Below are positions 46,465 through 59,369 of a stretch of 64,000 nucleotides of DNA, in pieces. The notes beneath the pieces were generated by a model, which was not told where the DNA came from, did no database searches, and saw nothing but the letters and a program-made list of their open reading frames with translations. Numbering within the stretch: position 1 is the stretch's first letter; each line of letters opens with the position of its first letter. Source of the stretch: Ganoderma boninense (taxonomy: Eukaryota; Basidiomycota; Agaricomycetes; Polyporales; Polyporaceae); NCBI GenBank assembly GCA_002900995.3, contig CM035305.1, forward strand, positions 1,736,001-1,800,000. Reading direction: 5' to 3'. Both the position numbers and the translations under genes were made by a program.

Positions 46465-49333
46465 TCAATCGTCCGACCCGAAGCCCCCGATGGGCTCGTA
46501 CGTCGCCTCCGTCGTGTCCCGCCGCCATACCCATCGCACGCCCCAAAAGAACAGCCCGATGAGCACAACGCCCCCAAACCCGACCCCCACTGGCACCCCA
46601 TACTGCACATACCAGCTCGGGGCGTACGGGTAAAGCAGCCTGTCGATCTGGACAACGCCTCCCGTGCCGCTGCCCGTCGTGGAGCGGCCCCAGGCCACGA
46701 TGCGTGCCCATTCCTGCTCGCCGTTCTCCCCCCGTGCACCCTTGATGCCGATGACCGTGCTCTGTGATCCATCTTTGCTGTCGAGCACGCGGATGATGAT
46801 GTCTCCGTACGCAGATGCGGTGCTCTGCAGGGTCGAGTACGTCGCGGAGTCGTCAAGCGGCAGGGGGCGGTTGTTCACGACGGTGTCGATCAAGCCCTTC
46901 CGCGGCTCTACGGGCACAGCAGTTGCGGTCGGGATGAGATGTTGCGCGACAATCGCCTCGAGACGCGCCTGGTCCGAGTACAACTCTGTGAGGTTGATGC
47001 TGTTGAAAGCATCGTCGTGCGGGCACAGAAGTGTCCAGCCTGAGCCCCCCAAGCCCATCTCGTCCCACTTGGAGCCCTCTGGCGGGGAAGTACCGTTGAG
47101 AATCCATTCAAAACCGGCTTTCTGGATCATCGTAGACATGGTCGAGCCCTTGGCCGCTTTGACGAGCTTTCCGACGGTCAGGTGAACTGAGCGGGGAATC
47201 ATGATGTCCGACACCTGGTGGACAACACCAGTTTTGGTCAGCATATTCGTCGGCTGAAGTCCAGATTGCAGATCTTCCCAGCCGCCACTTGAGGTGAAGA
47301 CGACTGAACGATTCGCGCCAATTCTGTCGACGGCCACGTCCGAACCCTCCAGCGTCTTGAAAGTTCGCTGAGAACCGTTTACTAGTGGATCGGAATAGTG
47401 AACTCCGAGAAGCGCATGATGTCGGATGACACGGTCCAGGTCCGACTTGCCCGATGAAGAAAGCAAGTGATTGCTGACGAGAACTCCAAGACGCGTGAAT
47501 GCAGCATTTGGCGCCATCAAGACTGTCGTCCTCGGGGTCGTCTTCAACGTCTCGGCCAGGTTGGTGGAGAAGACGGCGGCGAGAAAGGTAGAGAAGTCAA
47601 GGTTCGGGAGTGCTGCTTCCAGCACGTCCACAGGAGGGGTGAGAGTGTGCGTAATGAAGTAGATGATCGTGTTATTGATCTTCACTGGAAAGATATTCGG
47701 ACGCAAGTCAGGACCAGAGGGAAGACGCGCGGAGAACGGAGCAAGGACACACCTTCGTCCATGACACCAGCTCCGGCGAACCTGACCGCCTTCGCTTGGC
47801 TGGCCTTGTTCTGGTCGACCTCCACGGTCATGACCTGGTTCCCTCCATCCAAACCTGCCTCCTCCAGAGCCGTCTCCACGAGCATTCCATTCTCGAACTT
47901 CTCCGGCGACCACTTGCCGGGGATGAAGTGATACTGAAGGAACCGTTTCAACTCTTCACTGCCACGATGGGGTAGGCCGTCATGTCCGAATATCTGGATC
48001 ACGTCGTCCCGGGGCGCGAGAATCGTGTACTTGGCCTCGGTGTCATTGATCAAGTGAGTCAGATGTACGGAATGGATGAGGGAAACGAATTGTGTGCAGT
48101 TGAGCGTAAGCAGGTACTTCTCCGGAGTGACTTTGAGAGCATCAGGAGGCAATAGAAGGGAATTGATTGTATGGAGGACACCATTGGACGCATATACGTC
48201 ACGTTCCACAATCTCTGCATGGGAAACCTTGACCTTGCTATCGGTAGGCACGATTTTCAGGTCAGGGCCGGCGATAGTGGACACTGGATGAGAGTCAGCA
48301 GGTAGTCGGCTAAGTACGGGATGCTACATACAATTAGTTGGCTTCCTGAAGGAATCCGACCATTTGACCTGCCGGCTCACATCCACGACGGTATGCATGT
48401 TGAGAATGCGCTCCATGTCATTTGACGCGAACTCGCTCTCCAAGTATAATCGCTGCAATTCCGGCAACGCATTCCACGCATCGTCGACAGGGACGAACAA
48501 CGAGAGTGTCGGCGTGCTGTTCAGGAACGTCCTCAGCTCTGGCGTGAGAATCTTATGGAGGTAAGAGAGGCGGGGATGTCGTGAGATCACGGTCGCTGAG
48601 AAGGATCGCGGTTAGCATTTTGGGACATTTGTTCCCTCTCGTGGTCAGAGGTGAGCATACCTAGGTCCGGGGGCATTTCAAGGACAGTGTCCAGGCCAAG
48701 GAGCAAACCGTTCGTTGTATTGACGTGGTCTTTGACTACTTTTGCGCCACTGTTCCCGAACGTGTCCACACCAGCCCATACAGCAGCGTCTCTGGCTGAG
48801 AGGCGAAGCCGCTGGGGGTCCGTGCCGAGGGAACCGTTCTGTGTAGGCATCCATGGAGGGGACGGAGGTGGTTCATGTGATGGCGGTTCGGCGGTATCTC
48901 GCGGATAGAGCAATGTGTCATGTTCCTGTGGGGTTTGCTCGGTAGGTAGGAGCTGGAGGGTATAGTTGACGAGGTGGTAGAAGAGCTGCTGGCGGAGCTG
49001 CAACTGGATATTGTCGTGAAGCTCTTGGGTATCGTCTCGCAAGGCTAGCTGCCATAGTTCATTTGAGGCCGCATAGCGACTGATTGCGTCGTTAGTTGGA
49101 GCAAAGAAAGTGCTCCCATTGAGGCGATTGATGGTGGGGATGAGCCTGGCACGTTGGAGGAGCTTGATGAGGGAGACGTAGTCGGTGTCATTACTGAGAG
49201 CATCAAGGAGTGTGAAAGATTGGACGGTCGGGGCAGGCTCGGGAGTGAGAGGAAGCGGGAGAGGGAGTTGTGCTGGGGCGACGAGGGGAAGGAAGGCAAG
49301 AAGACCGATGGGGATGGACGACCATGGCCGCAT
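46465..49333 (-). CDS. Multi-FAS1-domain protein with C-terminal membrane anchor
   Basis: Exons 49333-48661, 48595-48332, 48283-47753 and 47684-46465 give 895 aa with no frame problem. A signal peptide (SIPIGLLAFLPLVAPAQ) is followed by four fasciclin-like domains, recognised by motifs such as STFFAPTNDAI, LSLFVPVDDAWNAL, YTILAPRDDVI, TVLMAPNAAFTRL and LLCPHDDAFNSI, each preceding an H-containing H2-type segment (FYHLVNYTLQ, MHTVVDVS, YHFIPGKW, HHALLGVHYS). Many N-glycosylation sequons are present. One membrane helix lies near the end (GVGFGGVVLIGLFFWGVRW) with a short cytosolic tail. FAS1 domains mediate adhesion at cell surfaces; here the protein probably sits in the plasma membrane or vacuolar membrane. 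The ligand is unknown. Confidence 0.88.
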
Positions 49334-49726
49334 TGCGGAGGCAGGACACGTCGCTGAAGCTCAGAGTATGCGAGAGGAGGAGGGGGCCTGAGGACGAGAG
49401 GGTGGCAAGGAGAGGAGGCGAGTGGGCTGCGCTGAGGACACGGAAAGGAAGGGATCCGGAGGGGAACTGTGCCGCACGCGTCCGCGGCGAGATGACGTCC
49501 TGCGTGCTCCCAGGCGCCCATGCGCGATCGGGCGTCTGTGCCGGCTCGTGTGGCATGCTCAGCGCTCAGCCCTGGCTCAGCCTTTTCTCAGCTCTCGCGG
49601 CCTTGTGGTCACTTAAGGCCCTTGATCCCGCCAGAATGCCCCGGGGGTCCCACAACAGTCCCGCAGCTCTCTAGACGCCTCTCCCCGCCCAGTCTCCGTT
49701 CGTACTCTACAGCTTCCGCCGCAATA
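49334..49726. promoter_or_regulatory. Divergent upstream region of FAS1 and RAV1 genes
   Basis: 393 bp lie between two opposite start codons. The RAV1 side is CT-rich. No TATA box was recognised. Confidence 0.4.
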
Positions 49727-52700
49727 ATGCTCCAACTCGTCCAGTCCTACACCGGCTGCCCACCGGCAACCCTCCAGTTCCTCCTCCTACCTCGTGAGAC
49801 CCTTCTGGTCCGTCTCCCAGCTCCCACATGCGCCCCCCTGCAATGTTGACCAAGTACCACAGCTCTACCCGTTCGCAGATTCTGTCGTCATCTTCAACAC
49901 CCGCACTCTCGCTTTCGTCCGCGCACTCGCCTTCTGGGAGGTCTTCCCATCCACCCGCCATACCGTCCAATCGGTGAAATGTTTGACTGTCGAGAACGGC
50001 ATGAAACTGGTATGCCCGACCCAGTACCTTGGAAACTTCCTTTTAACTCCCCACAGGTGGTCGCGTCCCTGGGCCACCGTGTCGTCGCTTGGTCTCTCTC
50101 AGGCCCCCAGAACGACTACTGGCGAGTCCATTCCTCTCTTCAGTTGTCCGAGGACCAGCATATCACTGCTCTCAATTGCGTATCTGGTGATTCTCTATGT
50201 CCTCCATCCTTCGCTCCTTTCGACTCAACTCCTATAGGCCTTCTTGCTGTCGCCACCCTGTCTACTCTGTCTGTGTACACACTCATCTTAGAGAATGACT
50301 TGCCCACATGGTCTCTCAAGTGGTCATCCACGTATGTACAATATTCATTCGCGACGGTATGTATGTACATTCATCCCCGATCGAACAGTGTTCCTGCCCT
50401 ATCCCTTGTGCGATTCTCTCCGTCTCTCATGTACATGTCCACCACTAGTCTAGTAAGTCCAAACAGTGTCTATAACAAGAGAGATGATCCAAGCTGTGCC
50501 TATAGCGAGACAATGTAGTCCGCATATATTTGACTACCACTGGACGTCAAACTCAAGCTGTTCCACATCCTCGCCCAGTGACTGACCTGATATGGCGCCA
50601 CTCCCCAACATCAAGCCGGTAAGTTACCTGCAAGGTTGTGCTCTGTGGTGCAAATGAATCTCACAGCCTAGCAGCGATGATCCAATCTTATATACTGTTA
50701 CGGCCGATGCAACGCTTCGAATATTCATGCCAGTCTTAGACGCACCCCAATATCTCCAACTCCATTCTGCACTCGACACATTCTCCTCCCTACCATTTTC
50801 GACCGCCTCCCGGCAAAGGAACTCTGCTGTTTTCTGGTTAGATCGTGAAACCGTGATGGCAGCTTTGAAGGCGGTTCTCTCCAACCCTTCACCCGTAGAC
50901 GAGGATGCGCGACGACGACGAGTACGGGAAATTTTCGAGGAGGGGTGGGACGTCTTTTTACGCGTCTTGGGTGATGGTTCGCTTGTCGTCCAGGCAGTCG
51001 CAGTACGTCACGCGAACCTTGCCTAGACTTTATTCGACATTCGTTCTAACATGAAAGACAGAACATTGACCGTCGACCACCTACCCTTCTGAAACAATTC
51101 ACCCTCCTCCAGACAGCCCCAGGTATCCTACCTGGACCCCCTGGCCACCTTTACATTGCGCCGAGTCCCAAACAGGGCACGCTCACCCTTGTCACCTGCC
51201 CCCCTCTTGCTTCCTATGAGCTTTCCATACTCCCCTTTTTCGACGCTCGCGAAGAAGGTCTAACACAACTAGTAAATGGGGCCGAACATGGGCATACGGA
51301 TGAGTCTGGTGTTGACGACTCCCAAGCCGAGACTGTGCACTACGTGAGGACGCCAAATGGGGAGGGAGTTGGCTTGATCCGCTCGGATGGATGTGGCGAG
51401 GTCTGGACATACGACTGGGCCAAGACCGGGAGCTTAGAGAAGACAGGAACATGGCAGCCCGCTGAAGCCGGACGTGTAGATGAGTTCGTGGTCATTGATG
51501 CTGGTCAGTGTCGCCGCAGACTCTACGAGCAGGCTATTGCTCATGCTTTTGAGTTGTAGGTCGCTACTTCGCAACATACGCTTCCGAGACGGGACTACTC
51601 ACCCTCCACACATCTCCCTCCGCGTCTCTCAGCGTTCCTTCACTGACCCTGCTTTTCGTGCTTTCGGCGCCACACTCAAATCCGGTGCGGACCCTTGTCG
51701 GAGTCACCACTTCCCATACTGTCCTCCTCATCTCTGCCACGCTTTCTGGGCCATCGCCTTCATTGAAGCTTGTGTCGGAGTGTGCCTTACCTCTCTCTGC
51801 GCCTCCGAAAATGGTTCTGCCGGTCGACCCAATGGCTTGGGTTGGTCAATTGGGATCGAAAGCGGACGCCACAGAAGGTCATGACGTGCTGCTAAGTGTG
51901 TCAGAAGAGGGAGACCTTGCATTCTGGATTCCCGAAAGCTTCCTATCCGTGTCAACCGCCAACGGAGATGCTAGAGTTACAAATGGCGTGGCCAAACCGG
52001 AAACGGTATGGAAATGTACAGGGAAGGTGAGAACGGGCAAGAAGGGCATTACAATGGCGAGCTGTAGCTCTGCGAAGAAGTCGTGCTTAGGCGAGTGAAC
52101 GTTTGCTCTTCTTGAACCAGAGATCGTGTCGTCTTGCTAACGCCAGTAGTGGCTCCAGTGGTATCCACCGCAGCAGGAGATGAACTTACCATTTGGGACT
52201 CGAAAGAGTCGGAGTTCTCCCTGGGTCTTGAGTTTCGCCAAGCTTTCAGGTAATTGTTGTCAGTTTCTCACTGGTGACTTATTGAGCTTTCTCACTAGTG
52301 CGTCTGATTCGGTAACCGACCTGGACTGGACCACGACACCTGACAACCAGTCCATCCTCGGCGTTGGCTTCGCCCACAGGATCGAATTGCTATGCGAGCA
52401 ACGTGCGACCTACTTTGACGAAACCCCAGGATGGGGGGTATGTTGGAAGCTGGATATGGGAAGGTTTGGAATTCTACCTTCATCCTTCAGAAAGTTTTCA
52501 CGGATTGTGTTCTGCCCAGTTTGATTCCACATCCGATCAGTGATTCCATCTGGTTAGCTCGAGGAACATTGCTGGTTGGCGCAGGCCACTTGATGTTCAT
52601 GTATGGCCAGAGAGAGCAAGCTTTACTGGCTGAACCTGAGCCGGAAAGCTTGTTTGAGCATGTTGCTAGATTGAACGGCCCGCTAGATGACTGGAACCCG

Positions 52701-54883
52701 CAAATGATCCTGCAGTGTTTACTTTGGGGTGCGTCCCAAGGCTTCTGGACCGTGAGTTTCATAACCCATTTCTGTAGGCAAAGTCGAGCTGGTAAAGAAG
52801 GTTATCATCAAACTCGCACAGAACGTCGAGTCTGGCAAGGAAGCCCATGAGTGGGAGAGCCTCCCAATAGAGCAATACTTGTCCAAAGATCGCGAGACGA
52901 CCGCATCTGCGAGTTTTTAAATGTTTGACAGCGAGCGAGCTGCTGACTTCGGACGACTAGGTGAACGGCTTCCATAAGCGCAGCCCGAAATACTCCTCGC
53001 TCTTTGACATCTCTGAAGACAAGGACGTGTATGTGTATGCGTCCTCGTGTCTGATTTATTGCTCAACTTCGTTGATTGTGTAGCTCCGACGAAGATCCAT
53101 TCTCACCTCAAGCCATTCAGAAGCTGATTGATCGACTAGAAGAGAAACCCATTCCGCACCTAACTCCCAAGGAACATGCCTCCCTATTAGTTCTTATCCA
53201 AACAACGCTCGAAGTAAGTCTGTATTTACTTAACACTACGCTAGCTGTACGCTCACCACTGCGAAGATCCAACAACAGCGTCGCGCACTTGATCCGAATG
53301 GACTGCGATACCTTATCTCCATGCGCAGCTTCTACATCCTCAATCGACGAGCATCGGAACCAAGTACACCGATGTCCATGGCCAATGTAACCGCGACTTG
53401 CACCGCAGCATCTGGCTTGCGACTGGAACGACGTGAACGGTTGAGATACCGTGATATGATTTGGGCGTTTCACAGTGAGAGCCAAGACCTCCTTCTCTCA
53501 ACATCCGTCGCCGCATGTAGCAACGGCAAGATGAGCTGGACAGATGCACGGGCACTAGGCGTCTTCATCTGGATGCGATCTCGAGAGGCTATGGTAGGTC
53601 GTCCTATACACCCTTCCTCTATCAATCCCCATCTTACGATATCTGTCCAATAGCGTTCGCACATGGAAGTGATAGCGCGTAACGAGTACATGGCCGGGGA
53701 CAACCGCGACCCGACCGCGTGCAGTTTGCTCTACTTCGCGCTGGGAAAGGTCAAGCTGGTGCATGGCCTCTGGCGGCAAGCAGCGTGGCACAAGGAACAG
53801 CAGGTGATGTTGAAGTTCCTCAGCAATAACTTCGACGAGCCCCGGTGGCGCACTGCGGCGCAGAAAAATGCGTTCGCGTTGCTGAGCAAGCGACGATTTG
53901 GTAGGGGTTTAATCACGTCAGGCAGTCCAGAAGCCCCGCTAACGGTGTTTGCAGAATATGCTGCGGCCTTCTTCTTGCTGGGTGGTAGTCTGAAGGATGC
54001 TGTCAGCGTCTGTCTGAAGAATGTGGGAGATTGGCAGTTGGCCGTCGCCCTGGCCAGGGTTGTGGAGGGCGACCATGGACCCATCCTCCGTGACATCCTG
54101 AATGGAACCGTCATCCCGCTGGCTTTCAAAGACGGGAACAGATACCTCGCAAGTTGGGCGTTCTGGCTGCTCCGCCGACGCGACCTAGCTGTTCAGATCT
54201 TAGTGGTTAGTCGCAGCCTTCCGCGGCCATTTCAGCGTACTGTGCTCATCCAGAGCCATAGAACCCTCTGGAAGACATTGCGTCTGCACTAGAGACGGAC
54301 ATAACTGAGATTGGGGACCGTCACTATGACGATCCAAGCTTGGCCTTGCTCTTCTCCCAACTGAAGTCCAAGACCCTCCAGACCGCGCAGGGGACAAGCG
54401 AGATCTCCGGCCGCACCGAGTTCAACTTCGTCTTGCAAATTGCACGCGTCTTCTGCAAGATGGGTATGTATCCCATCGATCATTATCGAAAGGTCATCTT
54501 CCTAACACTGGGTTCTAGGGTGCCACGTTCTCGCGCTTGATCTCGTCCGCTCCTGGTCGTTCCAGCGACCATCGACAGCGGTCCGCGACAGCCGCTCCAT
54601 GCTTCGGCCACGTAGCCCTATCTCGACGCGTTTCGCCCTAGAGCCCGCGCTCCGCCATAAGTCCTCCATACTCATCGACATCGACGTTACCACCGCACCC
54701 CCAACACGCAGAGCGTCGCCTGCGCGATCCCCGGTTCGCGGCGCGTCACCGGCACCAATAGTGAAAGAGGAGTTTAAGGAGGAAGGCGACCTCGTTGCAA
54801 GGAAGGCAGGCATCGGCAGCCTCATGAAGTCCGCCAAGCAGGACGTCAAAGTGCCCGAGTTCGACATGAATGCATTCTTCTGA
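49727..54883 (+). CDS. RAV1: RAV1, RAVE complex subunit (V-ATPase assembly)
   Basis: Rav1 (rabconnectin-3/DMX family) promotes reassembly of the vacuolar H+-ATPase with Skp1 and Rav2. Twenty exons: 49727-49793, 49855-50009, 50057-50186, 50238-50331, 50389-50452, 50506-50618, 50672-51002, 51062-51503, 51560-52090, 52150-52249, 52299-52463, 52520-52728, 52778-52908, 52961-53028, 53084-53213, 53267-53593, 53654-53900, 53955-54205, 54262-54463, 54519-54883. They sum to 1373 aa, all in phase, close to yeast Rav1. The N-terminal half is a WD-like propeller (VVAWSLSGPQNDYWRVH, DNVVRIYLTTTG, DELTIWDSKES). The Rav1 C-terminal domain has HPISDSIWLARGTLLVGAG, NGLRYLISMRSFYILNRR, NAFALLSKRRFEYAAAFFLL and DGNRYLASWAFWLLRRRDLA. 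Introns 52091-52149 and 52909-52960 use GC donors (GCGAGT). Confidence 0.9.
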
Positions 54884-55136
54884 TACCTTCACTTCTCTGG
54901 GATTCTTCGGATCTTGCACAGGCATGTGCTTCGGGTGCGTTGTGAGCGCGCTGCAGTAATGAAGCGTGCGGTGAATGGATTGGGTGACAAGTACAGGGAT
55001 GAGATGGGTCTTCCTACTTCTTATACACGAATGGGATATGAACTGCAAGCAAACCAGCACCGGTGAAAGTGGAAATGTGCGTGAAGACGTGAAGAGGGTA
55101 ATGTGTCAAGGCTAGGGAAAGGTGTGTGTTTAACAT
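54884..55136. other. Spacer between convergent RAV1 and GDI1
   Basis: This holds the two 3' ends. No gene was seen. Confidence 0.4.
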
Positions 55137-56715
55137 CTACGCCTCGACTTGGACGTCACGCTTCTTGAGCACGAGCTCCTTGCCGTCGAAGATCCGCTTC
55201 CAGACATCCTGCACATCCTCGACAACGGTCTCGAAGTGCGAGGTCGCGTCGTACGAGCGCGTGATGAAGATGTTGTCCGACTCGCCGGTGGAGGTGGGGG
55301 TATATATCGTAGAGACCGTGATGAACTTCTCGTACGTGGGGCCAAGGAGGTCGATACCCGGCTGAACCTCTTGCTCAGGCCGGTCGGTCTCGACGATGGT
55401 GGAGACGATCGCGACGTAGACATCCTTCGCGCAGACGTTGTGCGTGGACGAGACGCACGCGATGTAGATATCATTCCGGCGGCCAACCTGGTTCTGCGGG
55501 ATGATGATCTGCGCAGAGTCCGCATCTTCCGTCTCGGGAATGGGGTGCTTGAGGATGCAGATGGCGCGGACAACCTTGCGCTCCTCAATGACGCGGACCT
55601 TACCGTCTTGCAGAGGCTTGCCGGCGCCAAAGTAGCTGGGGTCACCGACAACTTGCTTGGCTTTGACGGTCTCGTTGCCAGAGCGGACACCAACGAACTT
55701 GCCATCGGCGTCGGTAACGATTTCGTCAATGGGCTTGTCCAGCATGTAGGTACCGCCGTAGATGGCACTTAGCCGCGCGAACGCCTGGGGCAGTTCGCCA
55801 AGACCATAGAGAGGGTAGATGTAGGGGGATTTGCCGTAACGAGCCATAGAAGAGGTATAGAGGACGATACGCTCGTACGCTGGGCGAGCGGGCTTCTTTT
55901 TGTAGCTATACGATATGAGCACGAACATAGCGCTACCACAAGCGATGGGTACTCACTCGTCGTCAAGGTAGAGTGCCATGGCATGACCAATGAAATCCTG
56001 GGTACCGGGCTCAAGACCAAACTTCTCGTAGACAGCGGCCATGGTATCCTTGTCCAAGTCGACGCCTTGCCATCACGTTGTTTAGAAAGCTTGGGGCATG
56101 TGGACATTGAAGCGACTCACCTTGGTGGGTCGCCGGGTCGCCGTCCTTCCAGTTCTGTAGGAACTCAAAGAACTTCTTCGCCCTCCGCTTCTCAAAGAGG
56201 CCCATGAGTGGGCTCTTGACCGCCTCCATCTCCGTGCTAGGAACCTTGGAGATCTTGCGATCACGGTAGACGTAACTGCCGGCGATCTGCTTGAACTCGA
56301 GGTAGCGCGTCACATCGGTGTGGACAAGAATGCGGGTGAGCTCGCCAGAGGCGATAATGAACTTGGGGATGAGGTCCACGGCATAGTCGCGGTCACGACC
56401 GAGCTCCTGCGGCGGGGCAGTGCCCCTGAACTGACGGTAGAGCTATGCAGATCACGGATTTGGATAAGCATCGATGTTGAACATGGTGAAGAAACACAGA
56501 TCTGACCTGTGTGAGGTTCAGGGATGCACTGTCACCGCCGTAGTAGTCGTTCCGGTCCATGTGGAGGACCTTCTTCCCCTCGACGGAGAGGAGACCAGAC
56601 AGGATACATTCGGTCAAACCGGTGCCAAGAACGATGACCTGTTAATGCACGGTTGTCAAGCCCGGTTTCTCCAGGGTCGGTCTGGCAGGGAGCATACGTC
56701 GTACTCTTCATCCAT
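55137..56715 (-). CDS. GDI1: Rab GDP-dissociation inhibitor
   Basis: GDI extracts GDP-bound, prenylated Rab GTPases from membranes and recycles them through the cytosol; it is essential for vesicle traffic. Exons 56715-56698, 56638-56507, 56442-56121, 56065-55957 and 55905-55137 give 449 aa, the usual family length. The N-terminal nucleotide-fold-like motif [17 protein letters not shown] and MDRNDYYGG are present, as are [50 protein letters not shown] and YMLDKPID. The C-terminus differs from vertebrate GDI, as is usual in fungi. The gene is fully intact. Confidence 0.95.
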
Positions 56716-57892
56716 GGCTGCACTGGAGGGTCGTTAAGAGTTCGAGAGGCGATGGACGGAGAGGAGAATGTAAACACAAGGAACATGGGCTGGTGCTATA
56801 TCCTCATCGATGCCACACGTGCATCGCTACTCCGTATCAAGATCCCCACCCCGATCGAACCTCTCCCCTCCTCGTCCAAGTCGCCGTTTACCCGATGTCC
56901 ACGTTGAGTGCCATGGCCTTCCTCAAAATATGTGGACTTCCGAGTCCCTCGTTTGTGTCGAGATGACCACCACGAAATCCCTTCTCCAGATTCGATACCA
57001 TGCCAGACTGACAATGCAGGACAGAATCACGAGACTCGGGGTATGCGTACTGGGGCGGTACCTTTGAGCACGCTGCGTATTCCCGAAGGGCGACACCGTT
57101 CCAAGTCATCCACCCTTGAGGGACCCGTCGCTAATCGACACCTCGAGCAATGCAAGAATTTGTAAAGATGAGCTTGCGAAGTCCGCAGCCTTTCGCTCAC
57201 AGTCTGGTGGCGTATCATGCGTAGAGTGGTGAGCAAGAATCTTGAGGCCTGAGGGCGCACTCATGTTGATCACTGACCTGCTTCTGAATACTTTTCAGTT
57301 GAAGCTGAACCACGAATGTAGCGCTCCCGACCTGGGCATCATATCCGTCGCAATTGCCCCTTGGGCCTTGGTTAGCCGTCCTCTTCTTACCGCGCTGCAG
57401 CAGATGCCCAACGACGACCTGCAAACCTGCAAACCCCTGAGTCAGCTTGCGTTGATGTACCATTGATGGCGGAGAATAAACCCTCCTGTGTCTCTCAATT
57501 CTAACGGAGATCACAATTCTGGTACGGGGAACTCTTTCGGCATTTCTGGGTGGAAAGCTGTCCATGAACGCGCAGACGTCGGCGCTCCTCCGCGGTATCA
57601 TCTTCTCCTCCATTCGCTGTCTGATTTGACGGTGGACACCTGCATAGCCAATGCCACCGCCGATGCCACTGGCTGCGAACGAATAGGACTCTCCAATTAT
57701 TTTGGGAGGTAGCAATGCAACAGCTGAATCTATCAGACCGTCACTCTTTTCTCGCCGCCTAGCCCCACCATACCCCAGCTCCACATCCCACACCCACGAC
57801 CACCGAGTCTCCGTCTTCCGCTGGTGCGAGCATAGGTCTTGCTTTCTTTCTTTCTTTCTTTCTTCGGTCACCGGCCGTGGCTGGCTACCACT
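56716..57892. other. 1.2 kb divergent intergenic region
   Basis: This lies between GDI1 and the multi-spanning membrane protein gene. A minus-strand open frame (57215-57871) includes a glycine-rich GIGGGIGYAG segment but has no confirmed ATG start or splice partner, so it is not called. Five CTTT repeats occur at about 57843-57863. Confidence 0.45.
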
Positions 57893-59369
57893 ATGAAGGG
57901 CCCTGACGACATCATAGCAGCGCAGGTACCGTTTCTGAGCATTCTGAGCATCCTGCTCCGCTGATCGTCCCTCTTAGTTTTTCTCCTTCTTCTTCGAATC
58001 TCTCTTCTTTGGAATATTCTTGGTCTTGTACGGCGTCGCCCTGTGGGTCCGCTTGCGCAAGGGCGACAGAGCGAGAAGCATACTCCTTCAAGTCGGGGCA
58101 TCGACCCTCATGCTGCTTCTCGCCAGTGCGGTACGTACCACATGTCACTCCCACTACGAGGCAGAATTTTTCATTTGTCACAGCACCTCATTGTCGATGT
58201 GGTGCGAGGGTTTGAAGCGTTTGTCAATCAGCATGGCCCCCACCACAACCCGTTCGATTACTTTGTTAATGCAGGGAAGCCGACCTTCATGGCAAAGATG
58301 GTTATATATGTGACGCAAACACTCCTGGGAGACTTGGTTATGGTATGTTCTCAACTTGTATTTGCTTAGGCCCATGTCTGATGTGCCTAAGACATACCGC
58401 GCCTACATCATCTCGGGCTATAAGTTAACTACAATCGTAGTCCCTGCGGTGCTGTGCATTGCTACAGCAGGTCGGTCACATCGTGTCCTAACTTATTCCT
58501 TCTAATGTGCATAGTGAGTGGATACACTACATGCGCCATATTCCCACGGGACAAGAGCTGGCCGGATGTTGAACACGACACGGCGTCGAAGTGGCTCGCC
58601 GCCTTCCTCGTGCTTGCTACTATTTCCAACCTCTGGACAACAAGTGAGTCCAATTCTGATATTCACGACACTCCTCGGTAACATTTCCGTGCATGCAACA
58701 GCCTTGATAATATTCCTAATCAACCGGTCCAATCGAAACACACTGAATGAGGGAGGCATCTCTGTGGCTGCCCAGCGTGGTGTTGTGGTCACTATCGTCC
58801 AGTCTGCCATGCTCTATACGCTAGCTCTCTTCTTCTTGCTAGTCACCTTCAGTGCGAACGTCAACCCAGAACTGTTTTGCATCGATGCCCTTACGCCCCT
58901 TATAGTAAGATTACGCTTTCTTCGCATTCACGTAGTCTGGGGCTCATGTACGCACGCACTAGGGCATATCTTTCACGCTAATAGTCGTCATAACCGGGCT
59001 CCGTGGGTGGGGAGGCGATGAGCAAAAGCAGGAGCCTGCCTACAACGCCAATGGGGATGGCAGAAACCCTCGGGTCCCTCAGCTGCACCGTCTGGCAACT
59101 GCGTCCAAGAAGTTGCGCCTCGCTACGGCTACCATAACGTCGGCTTTCAAACCTGACGACAGAGCCGCTCATGGAATATTGGACAACGAAATATACACCC
59201 CTGACGCTCAGAGGGGTCGTCTCAGGATCTACAAGACATTGCCGGTGAGTTGCAAGCGTGTTGTAGTATAAACTGAAAATATCAACCTTGTCTCGTTCAT
59301 GCACAGCCTCTGCCACTTTTTGCGGCGTCGGAGCTGGCGAAAGGCAGTCGGTCCGGAAAGTGGTTCTAA
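57893..59369 (+). CDS. Multi-spanning (about seven TM) membrane protein
   Basis: Eight exons, 57893-57925, 57978-58130, 58184-58342, 58392-58470, 58515-58643, 58702-58904, 58963-59244 and 59307-59369, give 366 aa in phase. Hydrophobic helices occur at FFESLFFGIFLVLYGVALW, LLQVGASTLMLLLASA, the region around MVIYVTQTLLGDLVM, LTTIVVPAVLCIATA, WLAAFLVLATISNLW, GVVVTIVQSAMLYTLALFF and ISFTLIVVITGL, followed by a ~95-residue cytosolic tail. IYVTQTLLGD is characteristic of a large Agaricomycete-expanded membrane family whose role is not established; a receptor-like function is often guessed from the topology only. If the last intron is retained, translation would end at 59270 instead. Confidence 0.7.

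Noticed and set aside
57215..57871. Minus-strand open frame of about 218 codons
   Set aside because: No ATG at its upstream end, begins in a CTTT repeat, and lacks recognisable domains; kept only as a note.
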